Part shown: positions 44,955 to 57,435 of the stretch, piece after piece
How positions within the stretch are numbered: position 1 is the first letter of the stretch
How the letters are laid out: every line of letters starts with the position of its first letter
From: Fremontodendron californicum
Taxonomy: Eukaryota > Streptophyta > Magnoliopsida > Malvales > Malvaceae
Assembly: GCA_030761205.1 (NCBI GenBank)
Contig: JAULJL010000015.1
Location: forward strand, 14,079,501 to 14,143,500
Direction of reading: 5' to 3'
Length of the DNA stretch: 64,000 nucleotides
Notes under the pieces: generated by a model
Told to the model about the DNA's origin: nothing
What the model saw: the letters and a program-made list of their open reading frames with translations, nothing else
The model's database searches: none
Program-made: the position numbers and the translations under genes

Positions 44955-47900
44955 GTAAGAGTGGTGAATTTAAAGTTTTGTCTTCTGGAGTCTAATTTTT
45001 TATTTACAATAATGCTAGTTGAGTTGTGAAGTTCAGAGAATAGCTCAGGCTGAAAATTGGCCCTCCTAATGAAACCAATTTTTAAGTACTAGAATTCAGC
45101 CAATAAATTTAATGAGATTGACTTTTTTTAATGTAATTTTCATGGCTTTTTGTGTATTACTGCAGATACATGAATACCCTTGGTAATTGATGTGTATAAA
45201 CTGATAGGGGAGTTTCTTAGTAATTTTCATGGCTTTTTGTGTATGACTGCAGTACATGAATACATGAATACCATTTTTTCTTAGTATTTTTGTTCTGGGT
45301 TTGGTTTTACAGGTGGGATAGGGGAGTTTCTGCTGCTGTTACTAAAGAAAGTCCAGTTCGGTTCAGCTCTTTTGGCACTGATGTATATAAGCTGATTTAC
45401 TTAGAGGTGGGTTTTTTTTTTTTTTTTACTATTATTTATAAATTCAGTTAATTTGGACAATATTTATTTGGTTGTTGAGATGGTTTTAAGTTTTTAGTTT
45501 TAGGGAAATAGTTGGGTTTGAGATTATAAATTGGATCTGAATTTTGGTTAATCCATAACATTACTATGTTTGTTATGTGTGGGAAAGTTTATTTAACATG
45601 CTCAAAAAGTCATATTTATTTAAAATTGATTAAAAGGACTGATATTGCTATGTCTTTCTCACTCTATACTAAGTTACTTCGATTAGAGGTTGGATGATTA
45701 AAAAAAAAAAGTGTATTTACGTCAATTAGTCAATCACTAACCGTTTTTACCCTTTTCCTTTTCAAATCTCAATATTTGGTACTATTTTGCAATTTTCATT
45801 GTCATAGCACTAAAATTTAACATTGCTTTTAAATCTGTAACCAATAACAAGAGTTGTGATAACTAATTGATTTTCCTCATTTAGCATCTTTGACTTCTTC
45901 TATTTTCCATCATATTTTATACTTTCCAGCAAACTAATCCTTTGTCATATAAGCTTGCTATTCAGTTTACTTTGGTCTTTGTTAGTGTTATTGGTTTCTG
46001 TTTAAGGCCCATATTATTTAGTTTTTTTTGTTGCTTTAGTATGATGTTGGGTTTCTCTTTATATTATTTTAAATCTACAGATGCAATGAAAGTACAATGC
46101 TTAGACTTTTTCGTTGAATTTGGAGGAACCTGATCATGTATGACCTGCATCTTCCTAGCTCAATTTCTCATGTTTATATTATCTTTTAATGTAATTATGA
46201 AATTGCAAATGTAGCATTGATGTTTTGCAAATTTTAATAGCAATTGAAATCAAATATCGCACGTTTTCCTTATTCTCATTCTTAATTTGTATTTTTTCTC
46301 TACCTCACACCCTCACGTTTTCCTTATTATGAAATTGCATATGAAGCATTGAAAAGCGGGGAATGAGAGGAGGAATGAGAAAGAGAGCAAGGGAAGTTGC
46401 TGCTTCCGATCAGGTTTTGGTAAGCTTAACTATACAAGCTTAATCATCTTTATTCTTGATTTTTACTGTCCAAATTTAATTTTTTCCTTTGGCAATATAG
46501 GTGCTTGGAATTGTTCATGATTTTTATTTTTATGAGATAATTATATTCTTAGTTAATTGTTAAAAGACTATTCATTTATCTACACTTTTCACTTCAAGAG
46601 TAATCAATATACATTGATTTTATCTTCTATTGGGTTAAAACTTTAATATAATCTCTTTTGAAATTATTATCTTTTTTTGAAAAAAAACCTGTAAATTGTT
46701 GCTAAGATAAAAGAAAAAAATGATATTACAATGGAAGCAAATGACTCACATGCTTGTAGGTGCATGTTTATAAAAGATAGCAAATGCCAATTTCAGGATA
46801 TTCATGTGTTATGGCTTTACCTCATTTGTGGTTGGCTATGAGAGACCATGTCGATGTGCATGCAAGTAATAGCCAGAGTCTCCAGGTACTGGGTTCGTAG
46901 GCCTCAAGTATCCTCCGTTTTGTGAATTAAGAAGTATTACGAAATAATGAATTAAAAGGCACCACTTTTAAAGCATTATATTACTATTGTTTCCCTCTTT
47001 ATTCAATTTTCTTTGTAGTTCATTAGTATTATTTAGTTTTAGTTGTTTAGTCCTTTGGAAGGAAATTCATTGTCTCCTAAAGTGAGGTTAGTGTTATATA
47101 TTATTTGACTTTTTCAATTAAATTATTTTTTATTTTGCTTATTGTTGCTTTTTTTTTTTTTAAATAACGAAAATCCTTTTGAAATAATATTTCCTACCTC
47201 AACAATTAGAAGCACACCATTTTACCTGAAATTGGATAAAAATCCTAACTTTGATTCATTGCTTGCAATAATACAAAACAATATAAAATTTGACTACATT
47301 TATATTCTAAGTACTACTTTGACATTAGAGAGTCTTGAGAGTATAGTATACCTCATAATTTCAAAATATAAAATAATACAGAGGTTCATATTTTGAATTA
47401 TATATTTTCAACTAGCTCTCCTATTTAAATGTTATATATTCCTTTATTGAATTGCACTCTAATGATATTATTGATGAGTTGTTTTATATGAAATCCAAAC
47501 AGTTTTTTTTTTTCATGAGTTTTATTATCATATTCTCTTAATTATTTATCCATAGCTCTTAATACTTTTTTTTTTTATTTGAGTTTGTTCTACAATTTTT
47601 GGTTGTTTGAAGACATAGTGTTACAGATTGGGGCTTTTTCCAGTGATCTCATTGATATTGAACATTTTCTTGATATAAAGATTTATATTAAAACGAGCTA
47701 AGGCATGTTTTAATCTTTTCTTACCTATCAACTTTCGTTTTTTACTTTATAATTGTACCTCCATTTAGAGTATAATTAGGAAAAAAGTTTTGTTGTTCTT
47801 TGGCTTTTTTATTGAAAATATGTGCTAAAACTTAGGAAGTTGTTACTTTTAATTTGATCCTTTAATCATATCTATTAAAATTTGAGTCCAATCTTTCCAT

Positions 47901-49329
47901 AGACATATGTTGCTTTCTAATTGATTACTTTCAAATTGAAGTATTTAATAGTTCATAAAAATGGAATGATAAATGAGATAAGATAAACATATCATTTCAC
48001 TCATATAGAAATACACCTCAATATGCATATGTAAACGCATTTTACATTTCAGTTTCTCCTAACTACTATATATTTACACACCCCAAATTAGTAGTAGCAT
48101 TTCCTTGGATTCATGATTTTTTTGTGAATTGTTTTTAGAAAGAAGAAAAGGGAATATTTGAAATTTAAGTACTTATCTTACTAAGTACTGTCTTCCTTCA
48201 ACAGTTTATGACCGCTTTTTTGTTGCTTATTTTTCCATAACTTTGCTTATTTTAAGATCTCGGATCTGCGAAGCATGCTTGCCTGCATCTCTAATTCAGT
48301 TGTACCAGGTATTATACAAGTTATTCCTAAGGTTTTTGTTTGGGATTCAGTTCATTTGTTGCCTAAGACAGATTTCTCTTTCTATGATTTAATGCTGAGT
48401 ATATGCTATGTCAAGCATGGTTGTTCCTTTACCCTGGCTTGGCTTTACGAGATAACATATTGCGATCAAATGAAAGTGATAATTTCATACAATCTTTTAA
48501 ATGATGTTTTTCGTTTTGCTTTTGATTCTTTAAAGCTACTTTAATTTCATATATTCAACATATTTTTGCTTATATATTCTTTTTATACTGGTCTATTTTG
48601 TTCAAATTGATTTCCTTTTAAACAATAAGTCCATGATAATACCTTATTATATTGTTGCAAAGAACAAATTATTTGAATGTTGATGTAGGTCAAGATTTTG
48701 GAGTTCATTATTTGAAAAAGAGAATATTTGAAATTTGCTCTTTTATTGAGTTAGTTATTGTTTCCTTTCTTTTCTCATATTGGTAATCAATTATTTTTTA
48801 TTTGCAAATAAAATCCCCTCATGAAAATAGGAGGCTTGGGAAGGATACTAAGGTACACTTTGGGGAGGATACTGAGGTACACTTTCTTTGCCACTACTAG
48901 TTTCTGCTTTGTTTGCATTATTTTGCTTTTTATATATTGTCATACCAGTTTTACTATTAGCCATTGTTGTTTAGGATGCTTTTCATTGATTTCTGTTTCT
49001 TTTTTTTTAATTGGCACTTAGTTTCATTTCTTGATTTATTTTTTCTTTTCTAGCTTTGTATTGATAGGTATGAAAATCATATATACATATATGTATGAAC
49101 TATTTTTTTTCAAATCATATCCTTTTTTGCTAGTTATAAACGACCAATAATAGGTCAAACTTAGAATAACTTTAACTGACTTTTTTTAATGTTAATGACA
49201 TATCACTGCTTTATTATGTTTATTGACAGCTTTGTATTTGCTCTTATTCATTTGAGTTCAACATAGAGTTATCTTATAACTTTTTAATTTTTTTTTTAAT
49301 TATGTGATTTTTTGTAAATAATCATGTAA
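44955..49329. other. T-rich non-coding DNA downstream of the NPSN fragment
   Basis: No recognisable gene. A ~95-bp direct repeat (TAATTTTCATGGCTTTTTGTG...) lies at about 45130-45280. A 24-bp duplication (GAGGATACTGAGGTACACTTT-like) lies at about 48835-48885. Exon-like open blocks bordered by AG and GT occur at 45312-45405 and 48259-48308 (ISDLRSMLACISNSVVP), but I cannot assign them. Confidence 0.4.
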
Positions 49330-49375
49330 ATAGAAAACAAATCTTTTCAGTTGCAGCATAGCGCGGGTCTTCTAG
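49330..49375 (+). mobile_element. Helitron 3' terminus (plus strand)
   Basis: AACAAATCTTTTCAG ... GCATAGCGCGGGTCTTCTAG, followed by T, matches position by position the minus-strand terminus at 57480-57436. Helitrons end in CTAG (CTRR) after a GC-rich hairpin and insert before T. The body would lie to the left and could include the NPSN fragment; its 5' end was not identified. Confidence 0.55.
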
Positions 49376-51139
49376 TGAATATAAATTATGGATATCAATA
49401 TAATCTAAATGAATATAATCTAAATGAATTAAATTTTGATATCATCTTAATTTTTTTACAAATAATGTATATATAATGAATTAGATTAGTATATTCGTAT
49501 TGTATTTGTGTTATTTTATATCCATATTTTACTTTAACAGTTGTCCTTAAGTTGGGATATTTTTCATAGTTTGTCATAGTAATTCAATTTTAACTATAAA
49601 TTCGTGTTATATTTCGTGTCATAATCATATTAAATGTATTATTAGTGACAATAAAATCAAAGCAACGCGAGGATTCAAACACTAGTACACTATATTAAAG
49701 CAATCCCCTTCAATTTGAGGGGGATTGCTTCACTCGAGGTTTCCACGTGGCAACCCCATTTTTCTTTTCTTTTTTTTAAAAAATTGGTGAGAAAGAGAGA
49801 AAAAAAAATTATGTATTCATGTCGTGTTATTTTTTGGTGTATCAGACTTTAAATTGAATCACCATGACAAATTTTGCAAAATATCCCTACATGAGGATAA
49901 ATTTTAAAGTAAGATATAGATGTCTAAAATTACCAAATTTAATCTAAATAAATAATAACTCCCAATCACCATACAACACATGACACAAAATTGAGAGTTA
50001 TTTGAATAGTGTCAATTAGACATGGTAATTTTGGATATAACATGATTATACGACACGAACAAATGCAAAAAAAAATTAAAACACGATACGATACGAAAAA
50101 TAACATGAACACAACACGAATAGATGAACATGTGTTATTTTCATGTCATAATCGTTTTCAAGGTATTATATATTTATATAAATTTTGCCACGTTAATAAT
50201 TCGTTTTATGTAGATTTGATACTTTCGTGTTTTTGTGTCGTGTTTTTGTTATTTTTGATGTCGTGTTTTAATTATTTTTCTATGTTGTATTCGTGTCAGA
50301 TAATCATGTTGTATCCAAAATTGCTAGGTCTAATTGATACTATTCAAATAACTCCCAATTTTGTATCACGTGTCGTATAATGATTGAGAGTTATTGTTTG
50401 TCTAGATTAAATTAAATAATGTTAGACATCCATACCTTACTTTAAAAGTTGTCCTCAATTGGGAATATTTTATATAATTTGTCATAATAATTCAATTTAA
50501 ACTCTAAGTTCATTGACTTAAGAATTTGATTATTGCATTTGCATCTGTTATAGGGATGGCAGCGGATCGGATATCTGCCTCTTTTTATAATATCCGAATC
50601 CGCAAATCTGCTTTAAAATCCGAATCCGTTTATTATCCACAATAGTCCAAATATTACTATCCAAATCCGAATTAATTAACATTATCTGTCGGATGTCCAA
50701 ATCCATTCAAAATCCGAATTTGGTAAGTCAAAAATAATTTTAAATAAAAATATAAAATCAAGCAAAAATTAATTTTAAATTCAAAGTCACTCATAATTAA
50801 AAACAAACAAATTCTAAAATACAAGAACAACAACTTAGATAAGAAAATAACAATTTCAAAATATAAAAAACAACTTAGGTAATACAAGAAGTTAGTTTCA
50901 TAAACTAAAAACATTTATTCCATAAACTAAAAACAAACATAAGACTTAGTTATATCAACTACGAAATATTACTCATTTTCCTCAACAACACATGTGCTAG
51001 TTGAATCTCCAACTGAATTGGATATTACATAAAGAAAAAATTAAACATTAATTTAACTCTTGAAATGAAATATAATAAATTTTATTTTTGAAATAACAAA
51101 TGAAAATAAAAGTATAACAAGTGTATTATTTACCGTTTA

Positions 51140-51310
51140 TTTCATTTTTCAACCAATTTTGGGAGCACATCAATGCCTCCAATGTGCTGGATGAAGTCTA
51201 CTTCGATGGCTAGTCACCACTCTCCCACTAGTGCTAAATGCTGACTCGAATGCAACTGTAGAAATAGAAATAGTAAGAAAGTCTCTAGCAATCATTTGCA
51301 AAGTGGGTTA
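51140..51310 (-). pseudogene. hAT transposase dimerisation-domain remnant
   Basis: The minus-strand frame reads ARDFLTISISTVAFESAFST then SGRVVTSHRSRLHP. This is the conserved C-terminal hAT dimerisation segment (usual core: ISTVASESAFSTGGRV). A stop follows where Trp is expected. The rest of the transposase is lost. Confidence 0.85.
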
Positions 51311-52663
51311 CTTTATCCCATTTTATATTGAATGTTTCGTTTTATTATACTATTTTATATTCAACGTTTCTTTTATTATACTATTTTATAATGTTAAAAT
51401 AAATAATCCTTAAATTTTATCATTTTATTTAAATATATTGATAAATATTATTAAAATATTTTATATTAATATTTTAATAATCAAGTCAAATCAAACATGA
51501 TTTAAAAAATTATGTTCGAAATTTTGATCCGAATCAAGTCAAACACGTTGACATGGAACACGATTAGACAAAATGCATACAATATTTTTTCATACAATTT
51601 AGAATAAAGTACATAAAATAGGTAATTGAGAATGATATGCGTATTTTATTTAGACCTGTCAATACGTGTATTCATATTGTTCATGATCGTGTACTTTAAC
51701 GTTTCATAATCATGTTTATGGTATTATATATTAATATAAATTATGACACATTAATAATTCGTGTTATATAGATTTTGACAAGTTCGTGTATTCATGCCGT
51801 GTTTGTGTTATTTTTATATCATGTTTTAATTATTAAACTCGTTGCCATCCTTAACTGTATTCATGTTGTGTAAAGGGTTTCAAAGAAATATATATATACA
51901 TATATGTAGATAATTTGTTAAGCTTTATACATTTATATATTTATATAAAAATATCATGTAAATTTAGAATTTATAAATATTTAACATATATTAACTAATT
52001 TAATTTTATATCTATTTTGTCATTATACTTTTATATTGTCCAATGAAATTAAAGAATAAAAGATGAAAGATGATTTTATGTATTATTTCTTAAGATAATA
52101 AAATTTTGATTCTTAAGATTTATACTTAAAAACATATATATAAATATTTATGTCGTATTAAATAAAATTAAATAAAATATTTATATTTATATTTATATTT
52201 ATTTTGTCATTATACTTTTATATTGTCCAATGAAATTAAAGAATAAAAGACGAAAGAGTATTTTATGTATAATTTTTTTAGCTAATAAAAGTTTGATTCT
52301 TAAGGTTTGTACTTAAAACATCTATATATATATATTTATATTGTATTAGAAATTTTTTATATTTTAATATTTATTTTAATTAACATAAGTACTAAAGTAC
52401 ATAACTTCGTTACAAGGTCATTTTGTAAAAAATAATATAAAATAAATATTGTCATTAGAGAGATTTAACTAATTAAGCTGATTAAGTCATCAAATATTAT
52501 TTTATAAAAGTATCATGTATTTTTTAAATTTAAAGGTATTTAACATAATTAATTAATTTATTATTATATTTCATTTTGAAAAAATATTTTAAAAATATTA
52601 TTATATTTCATTATACTTGATATAATTTAATTTTAGTAGCTTGTTATTTCAAAATTGAAGCTT

Positions 52664-52725
52664 AGCTCATTTGGTTAAGTTTTTGTTGTTTAACTTTGCA
52701 AGCCAAGGTTCATGTTTCTCCAAGA
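52664..52725 (+). repeat. tRNA-like SINE head fragment
   Basis: TTAGCTCATTTGGTTAAG resembles a Pol III A box, and GGTTCATGTTTCTCC at about 52709 a weak B box. There is no poly(A) and no clear duplication. It is a possible old SINE fragment in the hAT relic. Confidence 0.35.
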
Positions 52726-53511
52726 GCAAAAATTTATGTGTTTTACAAATCTGCGAATAGTGAATTCGGATAATGGATATCCGAGGTTTCATATTCGCAT
52801 CCGCTCTGAATCCACTGCGAATAGTAATTATAAGATCTGAATTCAACTTTTATCCGAATTCGTAAAAAACGGATCGGATATCCGCGGATATCCGAATCCG
52901 CACTATAAATTGCCATCCCTGTTATGATATATATTAATATAAATATCATGTTCAAAACTTATTCTTTATATTTTTATTTTGTCTATTTAATTTTATATTT
53001 TACATGAATTTAAATTATGAATTAATTATTTTAAAAAATAAAGATAACAAAATTTTAAAAAATTAAAATTATTAATTGAATAAATCATTTTAAAAAATTA
53101 AAAAATATAAAAAATATGAAAAATATGAAAAATAAAATTATTAATTAAATATACATTTAAAAAATTTTATTAATAAAACACATTAATTCAATATACATTA
53201 TGTAATAAAATTTAAAATTTTCAAATACATTTAAATTATATAATTTATGGATAATTACTTTTAACATAATTTTTAAATTAATAGATATGTGATTATATTT
53301 ATATTATAATATATTAAAATATAGAAAAACTAAATATTTTTTAAAAGAATTATTTATAAAAAATTTACTCTCACAACAACACATAAATAAAAAATTATTA
53401 AAAAAAATATTATAAAGTAATTATTAGTGAATTAGTATTTTTTTTTTAATTATTTTTTTTATAAAATATTAAAACAAAACATTCCCGGCGAAGCCGGGGC
53501 TAACATACTAG

Positions 53512-54351
53512 TACTGAATGATTTGAATCTAAAAGTAGATCTACAAAAATAATAATATTGTCCATAAATAATATAAACTTCAACAACAAAATTATAGGCT
53601 TTAATATAAAATGCCCCCTGTACTATACCTCTTTTCTCACTTTGGTACCTAAATTTTTTTACCATAATCGAATACCTATAGTATAATTTCGTACCGCAAT
53701 TAGGTAGCAGATTTGGACCCGATTAGGTACAGTTGATGATAAGCTTTTCTATATGGTTGTAATTGGATGGATGGTGTGCTGCTTTCTTTCTTCCGATTGT
53801 GAATTGATGGAAGAATAGTATTGGTTTCGTTGGCTCATTGCGCACTTTGTTGTGTATACTTTGAAACTGGAATCACATGTTTTGGTTGTCTATCAAGATT
53901 TGAATACTCATGTCATGTCTTCTAATTGTTTGATGTATTGGGGCAATGAAATTTCTATTGTGTTTTCAAATAGTTTAAGCGGGCTATTTTGACTTTTTTG
54001 AAAGATAGAGTACAATTGTAGTTGAGTTGGTTCTGATGGGTATGTATTGTACCTTGAAGAGATTGTGTTCTTATTTATTTTTTAATGAAATTATCTTGTG
54101 TTTAAAAAAAAAAAAAATTCTCATTTTTTTTTTCTTTCATTTTCACAAAATATAAAAAAAAAAAAAAAATCCAAGAATTCTATTTTCTTTTACCTTAATT
54201 TTTCGTCAACTAAACTGGACCTTAAGGTTATAAAGGAAATAGTATGCAATCTCACTAATTTCTTTACATTCAATTTATATTAAAGGTTATAAGGGAAATT
54301 TTATGGCAATATTCTCACTAATTGACTTGCATTCAATTTATATTAACCAGG
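53512..54351. other. Non-coding DNA with poly(A)-ended, UTR-like segment
   Basis: About 53740-54118 reads like the 3' UTR of a transcript, ending TTTTTAATGAAATTATCTTGTG and then a long A run. It could be the tail of a processed pseudogene or of a LINE. No coding part was recognised. Confidence 0.35.
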
Positions 54352-54368
54352 AGAATATGAAGCAAAAA

Positions 54369-54497
54369 ATCACCAGGTTAGTTGGAGTGGTTAGTGGCTT
54401 CAACCTTCTAGATGAGAATCAAGGTTCGAATCCTAAGAGTCTCCAATGTTGCGAGGGCTTTATCATTTCTTGTTTTACACAAAAAAAAAAAAAAAAA
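54369..54497 (+). mobile_element. tRNA-derived SINE with 17-bp target duplication
   Basis: It has an A-box-like TGGAGTGGTTAGTGG and a canonical B box GGTTCGAATCC, about 40 bp apart, then a unique tail and a terminal poly(A) of ~19. It is flanked by an exact 17-bp repeat, AGAATATGAAGCAAAAA, at 54352-54368 and 54498-54514. All hallmarks of LINE-mediated SINE insertion are present. Confidence 0.88.
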
Positions 54498-54514
54498 AGA
54501 ATATGAAGCAAAAA

Positions 54515-54961
54515 CCACGGCAAATTAAATCAACATTAAAGTTGGGAGATCAACCAAAGAGAAAGTAAAGAAAGGGAGAGTAAAAAGGATAATCTAGGGA
54601 TTTAAATAGCGGTAGCAACATAATATTACGGTTGTTATTTTACGGTTTTAGCTTTTTCGGTTGCCGATTTTCATCTATCGTAATAGTTACCGCAATTGAT
54701 CGCGATAACATTTGTTACGTCCGCAATTACAATAAACGCAACGTGATCGAAAATGCATGCGTAATTGCAATTTAAATTCCTAAACAATCTACTGAGTAGA
54801 GAATACAAATTCTTCTTTATTCATAATTTTATTGGATTATCGTCTAGCAACATAGGATAATAACTAATAAGTTCTCTTAAGACAGACAAGATAAGACCTG
54901 AAAGCAAACTGCTAAACAAACTAGACATTATTCAAAAGACCCCATCTGAAATTGCATCATT
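54515..54961. other. GST 3' flank, including a CG-containing inverted-repeat patch
   Basis: 54610-54780 is rich in GCGGTAAC/TTACCGCAATT-like words in both orientations and looks like the end of a small TIR element; I could not delimit it. 54830-54961 is the probable GST 3' UTR. Confidence 0.4.
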
Positions 54962-55920
54962 TCAATTCTTAAAAGGAGCAGGATAGCTCTGGAGAACCTT
55001 TTGCCAGGAAGGTCTGCTGCTAATATCATCCCACCAAGCACTCACATGCTTCCTGCTGGTTATCATGTATTCCTTTCCCATTTGGCCCACCAAGTACTGA
55101 GTAAATGGCAGGTGGCTAAGGTCAGCAAGGCTGAAGAAATCACCAGCCAAGTACTTGTTCTTTGACAGCCTCTCCTCATAAACATCCAGCACTTTGGCAA
55201 GCTTTTCCTCACTTTCTTTGATCAATTTTTCATCACGAGGGAACCCCAACACGGAAGAAAACAGGAGTTGAAGGGTCAGGGTGTATATTGGTGGGTCGTA
55301 GCTATGTGCCTCAACCTCTAGCCAATTTTCCACTTGACCTCTTTCCTCTGTTGTCTTTCCCAGCAGATCACTTCCCTGTGACTTGTATTTTTCTGCATAG
55401 TACCTCATGATTGCACGGGATTCTGCAGAACCCATATTATAAGAAAAACCATCATTTTATGCCATTTAATTATAAAAATAAAGTAAGAAGAAATTTGGCC
55501 TGCTGCCCATTCTTGTCTCTATTTTTTATTTTTTTATCATATATTTTCTCAAAAAATTGGGGAGAAGGTATCATCTGTAAATATACAGGTAGATTAAAGG
55601 AGATTAATTACCATATAAAATATAGTCTCCATCTTGAGTGACAGGAATTGTTCCAAAAGGCTGCAGAAATGGCAGAAACGAAGAGATGATTGATTGTATA
55701 AAAATGATTTTCACTGAGAATATGAACCTTTTTAACAAAAAAAAAAAAAAAAGAAGAAGAAAAGGTTGTAGCTGACCTGCAACTTGAGAAATTCAGGGTC
55801 TTTGTGCTCGCCTTTAAGCAAATCAAGTGGGACAGTCTCAAATTCAATCTCCTTTTCAATAAGACACACAAGCACACGCTTTGGGGAAGCAAATGCTGGG
55901 CCATAAACCTTCACCACCAT
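54962..55920 (-). CDS. Phi-class glutathione S-transferase (GSTF), copy B
   Basis: Exons 55920-55777, 55660-55612 and 55422-54962 join in frame to 217 aa, the usual size and the three-exon layout of plant GSTF genes. The N-terminal thioredoxin-like domain has Ser12 (PAFASPKRV) as the likely catalytic residue, the cis-Pro loop TIPV (P54) and the glutathione-binding E65-S66. The C-terminal helical domain contains SLADLSHLPFTQYL and ends PAPFKN. It conjugates glutathione to electrophiles, often stress compounds, in the cytosol. Start chosen as MVVKVYG, the family start. No lesions are seen. It is the only intact host gene in the window; a SINE and Helitron DNA lie close downstream. Confidence 0.95.
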
Positions 55921-55994
55921 TGTTGTTGATTGACTGTAATATTAATTATTTGCCAATTCTCCGATCCTGTTTACAGAGCTTATGGCCTCATCAA

Positions 55995-56000
55995 TTTATA
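55995..56000 (-). promoter_or_regulatory. TATA box of GST copy B
   Basis: TATAAATTGATG on the minus strand lies 75 bp upstream of the start codon. The equivalent site in copy A is at 423-428. Confidence 0.65.
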
Positions 56001-56011
56001 GAACTGGCTGC

Positions 56012-56020
56012 TGCAAATGA
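56012..56020. other. Empty MULE-1 target site in copy B
   Basis: TGCAAATGA in collinear flanks is a single, uninterrupted version of the duplicated TGCAATTGA around MULE-1. One base differs. Confidence 0.85.
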
Positions 56021-57193
56021 TACTATATTTTTCCTTTTTTGCCCCTAGGCAGTATTGGTAGGTGCGACTTGCGACTATGACCTGACTGCTCCACTGGATC
56101 TGGATTTTACATATTTAGACATCACTACTGTTGGTAATTACTAATTTTAAATGCAGTAATTAAATTGAATTTTTAATATAGGATTCCGTTAATTGGTGTA
56201 TATAGAAATTGATTAATAATTATTTAATTAGTATTTTAGATTTCTTTTATATTAATTTTATTGAATTCAAAAAAAAATCTATGGAACGGATTTTACATAT
56301 GAGTCCACTTAATCGGTATCTATAAGTACTGGTTAAGGATTATTTGTTTACCATTTCAAGAAAGTTTTTTGTATTTAATACATTACTTTTACTGAATTCA
56401 AAAAAAAAATAATGCATTAATTGTACTTTTCTTTTTATATATAGCATAATTATTTAATTATTATTTTAGAACATTTTTAAATTTAATATATTATTTTTAT
56501 TGAATTCAAAAAAATTGTATGGAACGAATTTTACAGATGGGTCCGCTTAACCGGTACCTATAGACACTGGCTAAGGATTATTTATTTACCATTTCAAGAA
56601 AGTTTTTTGCATTTAATATATTACTTTTACTGAATTAAAAAAAAATAATGCATTAATTGTACTTTTCTTTCTATATATAGCACGTTAACCAGTGCTTATA
56701 GGCACTGTTAACATTTCCCTTTACATATTTAGACAAAGAAAGAATGGTATAAAAGTGTTAATCCATGTCATAATATATCTTTTCCATTCAAATCATATTA
56801 CATAATTAGATTTTTTTTTAAAAAGTCAACTATTTATTAAAAAAATCATTAATGAATTGTTGAAATAAATACGGTTAATTGATATATATAAAAATTGATG
56901 TAGTATACGGTTAATTGATGTATACAAAATTTGATGTATATAAAAATCATTAATGAATTTTTAATTTAGTATACGGTTAATTGATGTATGAAAAAATTGA
57001 TTAATAATTATTTTAGTTTTTTTATAAACATTGATTAAGATGATATATATAAAACGAAAAATATAATTAATATATTACACTTTTTTAATTCCATAAAAGT
57101 AAAGTATTAAATGCGAAAAACTTTTCTAAAATGATAAATAAATAATTTTTAATTGGTTCCTTTAATTAATTCATTACTTTTATTGAATTAAAA
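56021..57193. repeat. GST upstream region, copy B, with ~235-bp tandem repeats
   Basis: It is collinear with 16214-17643 but has about one repeat unit fewer. It ends where the two copies diverge after TTTATTGAATTAAA. No gene is seen. Confidence 0.85.
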
Positions 57194-57309
57194 GAAATAA
57201 TACTTTTACTTTTTTTTCTAATATTACTTTAATCAATGCATAATAATACTGATTAACATTTTTTTAATATATTATAAAAATATTATTTTTGGATAATATT
57301 TGGTAGAGA

Positions 57310-57435
57310 TATCTATATACACTATATTAAAGTTACCCCAAAGAATTGAACCATCAATTGACAATTGTCAATTAAATGTGATTAGTTGTTTTATATTATA
57401 TTTTAGTTATTTTATCTATATAATTATAATCTATA
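57310..57435 (+). mobile_element. Helitron 5'-end-like fragment
   Basis: TCTATATACACTATATTAAAG after an A matches plant Helitron 5' ends and shares its core with 49683. It is cut off after about 125 bp by the opposite-strand Helitron end. Confidence 0.45.

Larger units (their letters stand above)
50552..52921. mobile_element. hAT element relic, ~2.4 kb
   Basis: Ends are inverted: TAGGGATGGCAGCGGAT on the left, and CAGGGATGGCAATTTATAG read inward from the right. Both continue into CGGATATCCG-rich subterminal repeats, typical of Ac/Tam3-like elements. The flanks share GTTAT but no clean 8-bp duplication. Inside, a minus-strand transposase fragment survives. Confidence 0.7.
49683..53511 (+). 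mobile_element. Non-autonomous Helitron candidate, ~3.8 kb
   Basis: The 5' end has the TACACTATATTAAAG motif that also occurs after TC at 57310. The 3' end has a strong hairpin (CCCCGGC/TTC/GCCGGGG in either reading, 53483-53499) followed by CTAG (53508-53511) and T. The interior is AT-rich with CACGAACACGA-type repeats and a nested hAT relic. No Rep/helicase coding was seen. Confidence 0.6.

Noticed and set aside
54369..54497. A functional tRNA gene
   Set aside because: A and B boxes are present, but there is no cloverleaf, and poly(A) plus a target duplication mark a SINE.
55435..55435. Alternative start MGSAESRAIM for a short GST
   Set aside because: These first residues come from the end of intron 2; the exon starts at 55422 and joins exon 2 in phase.
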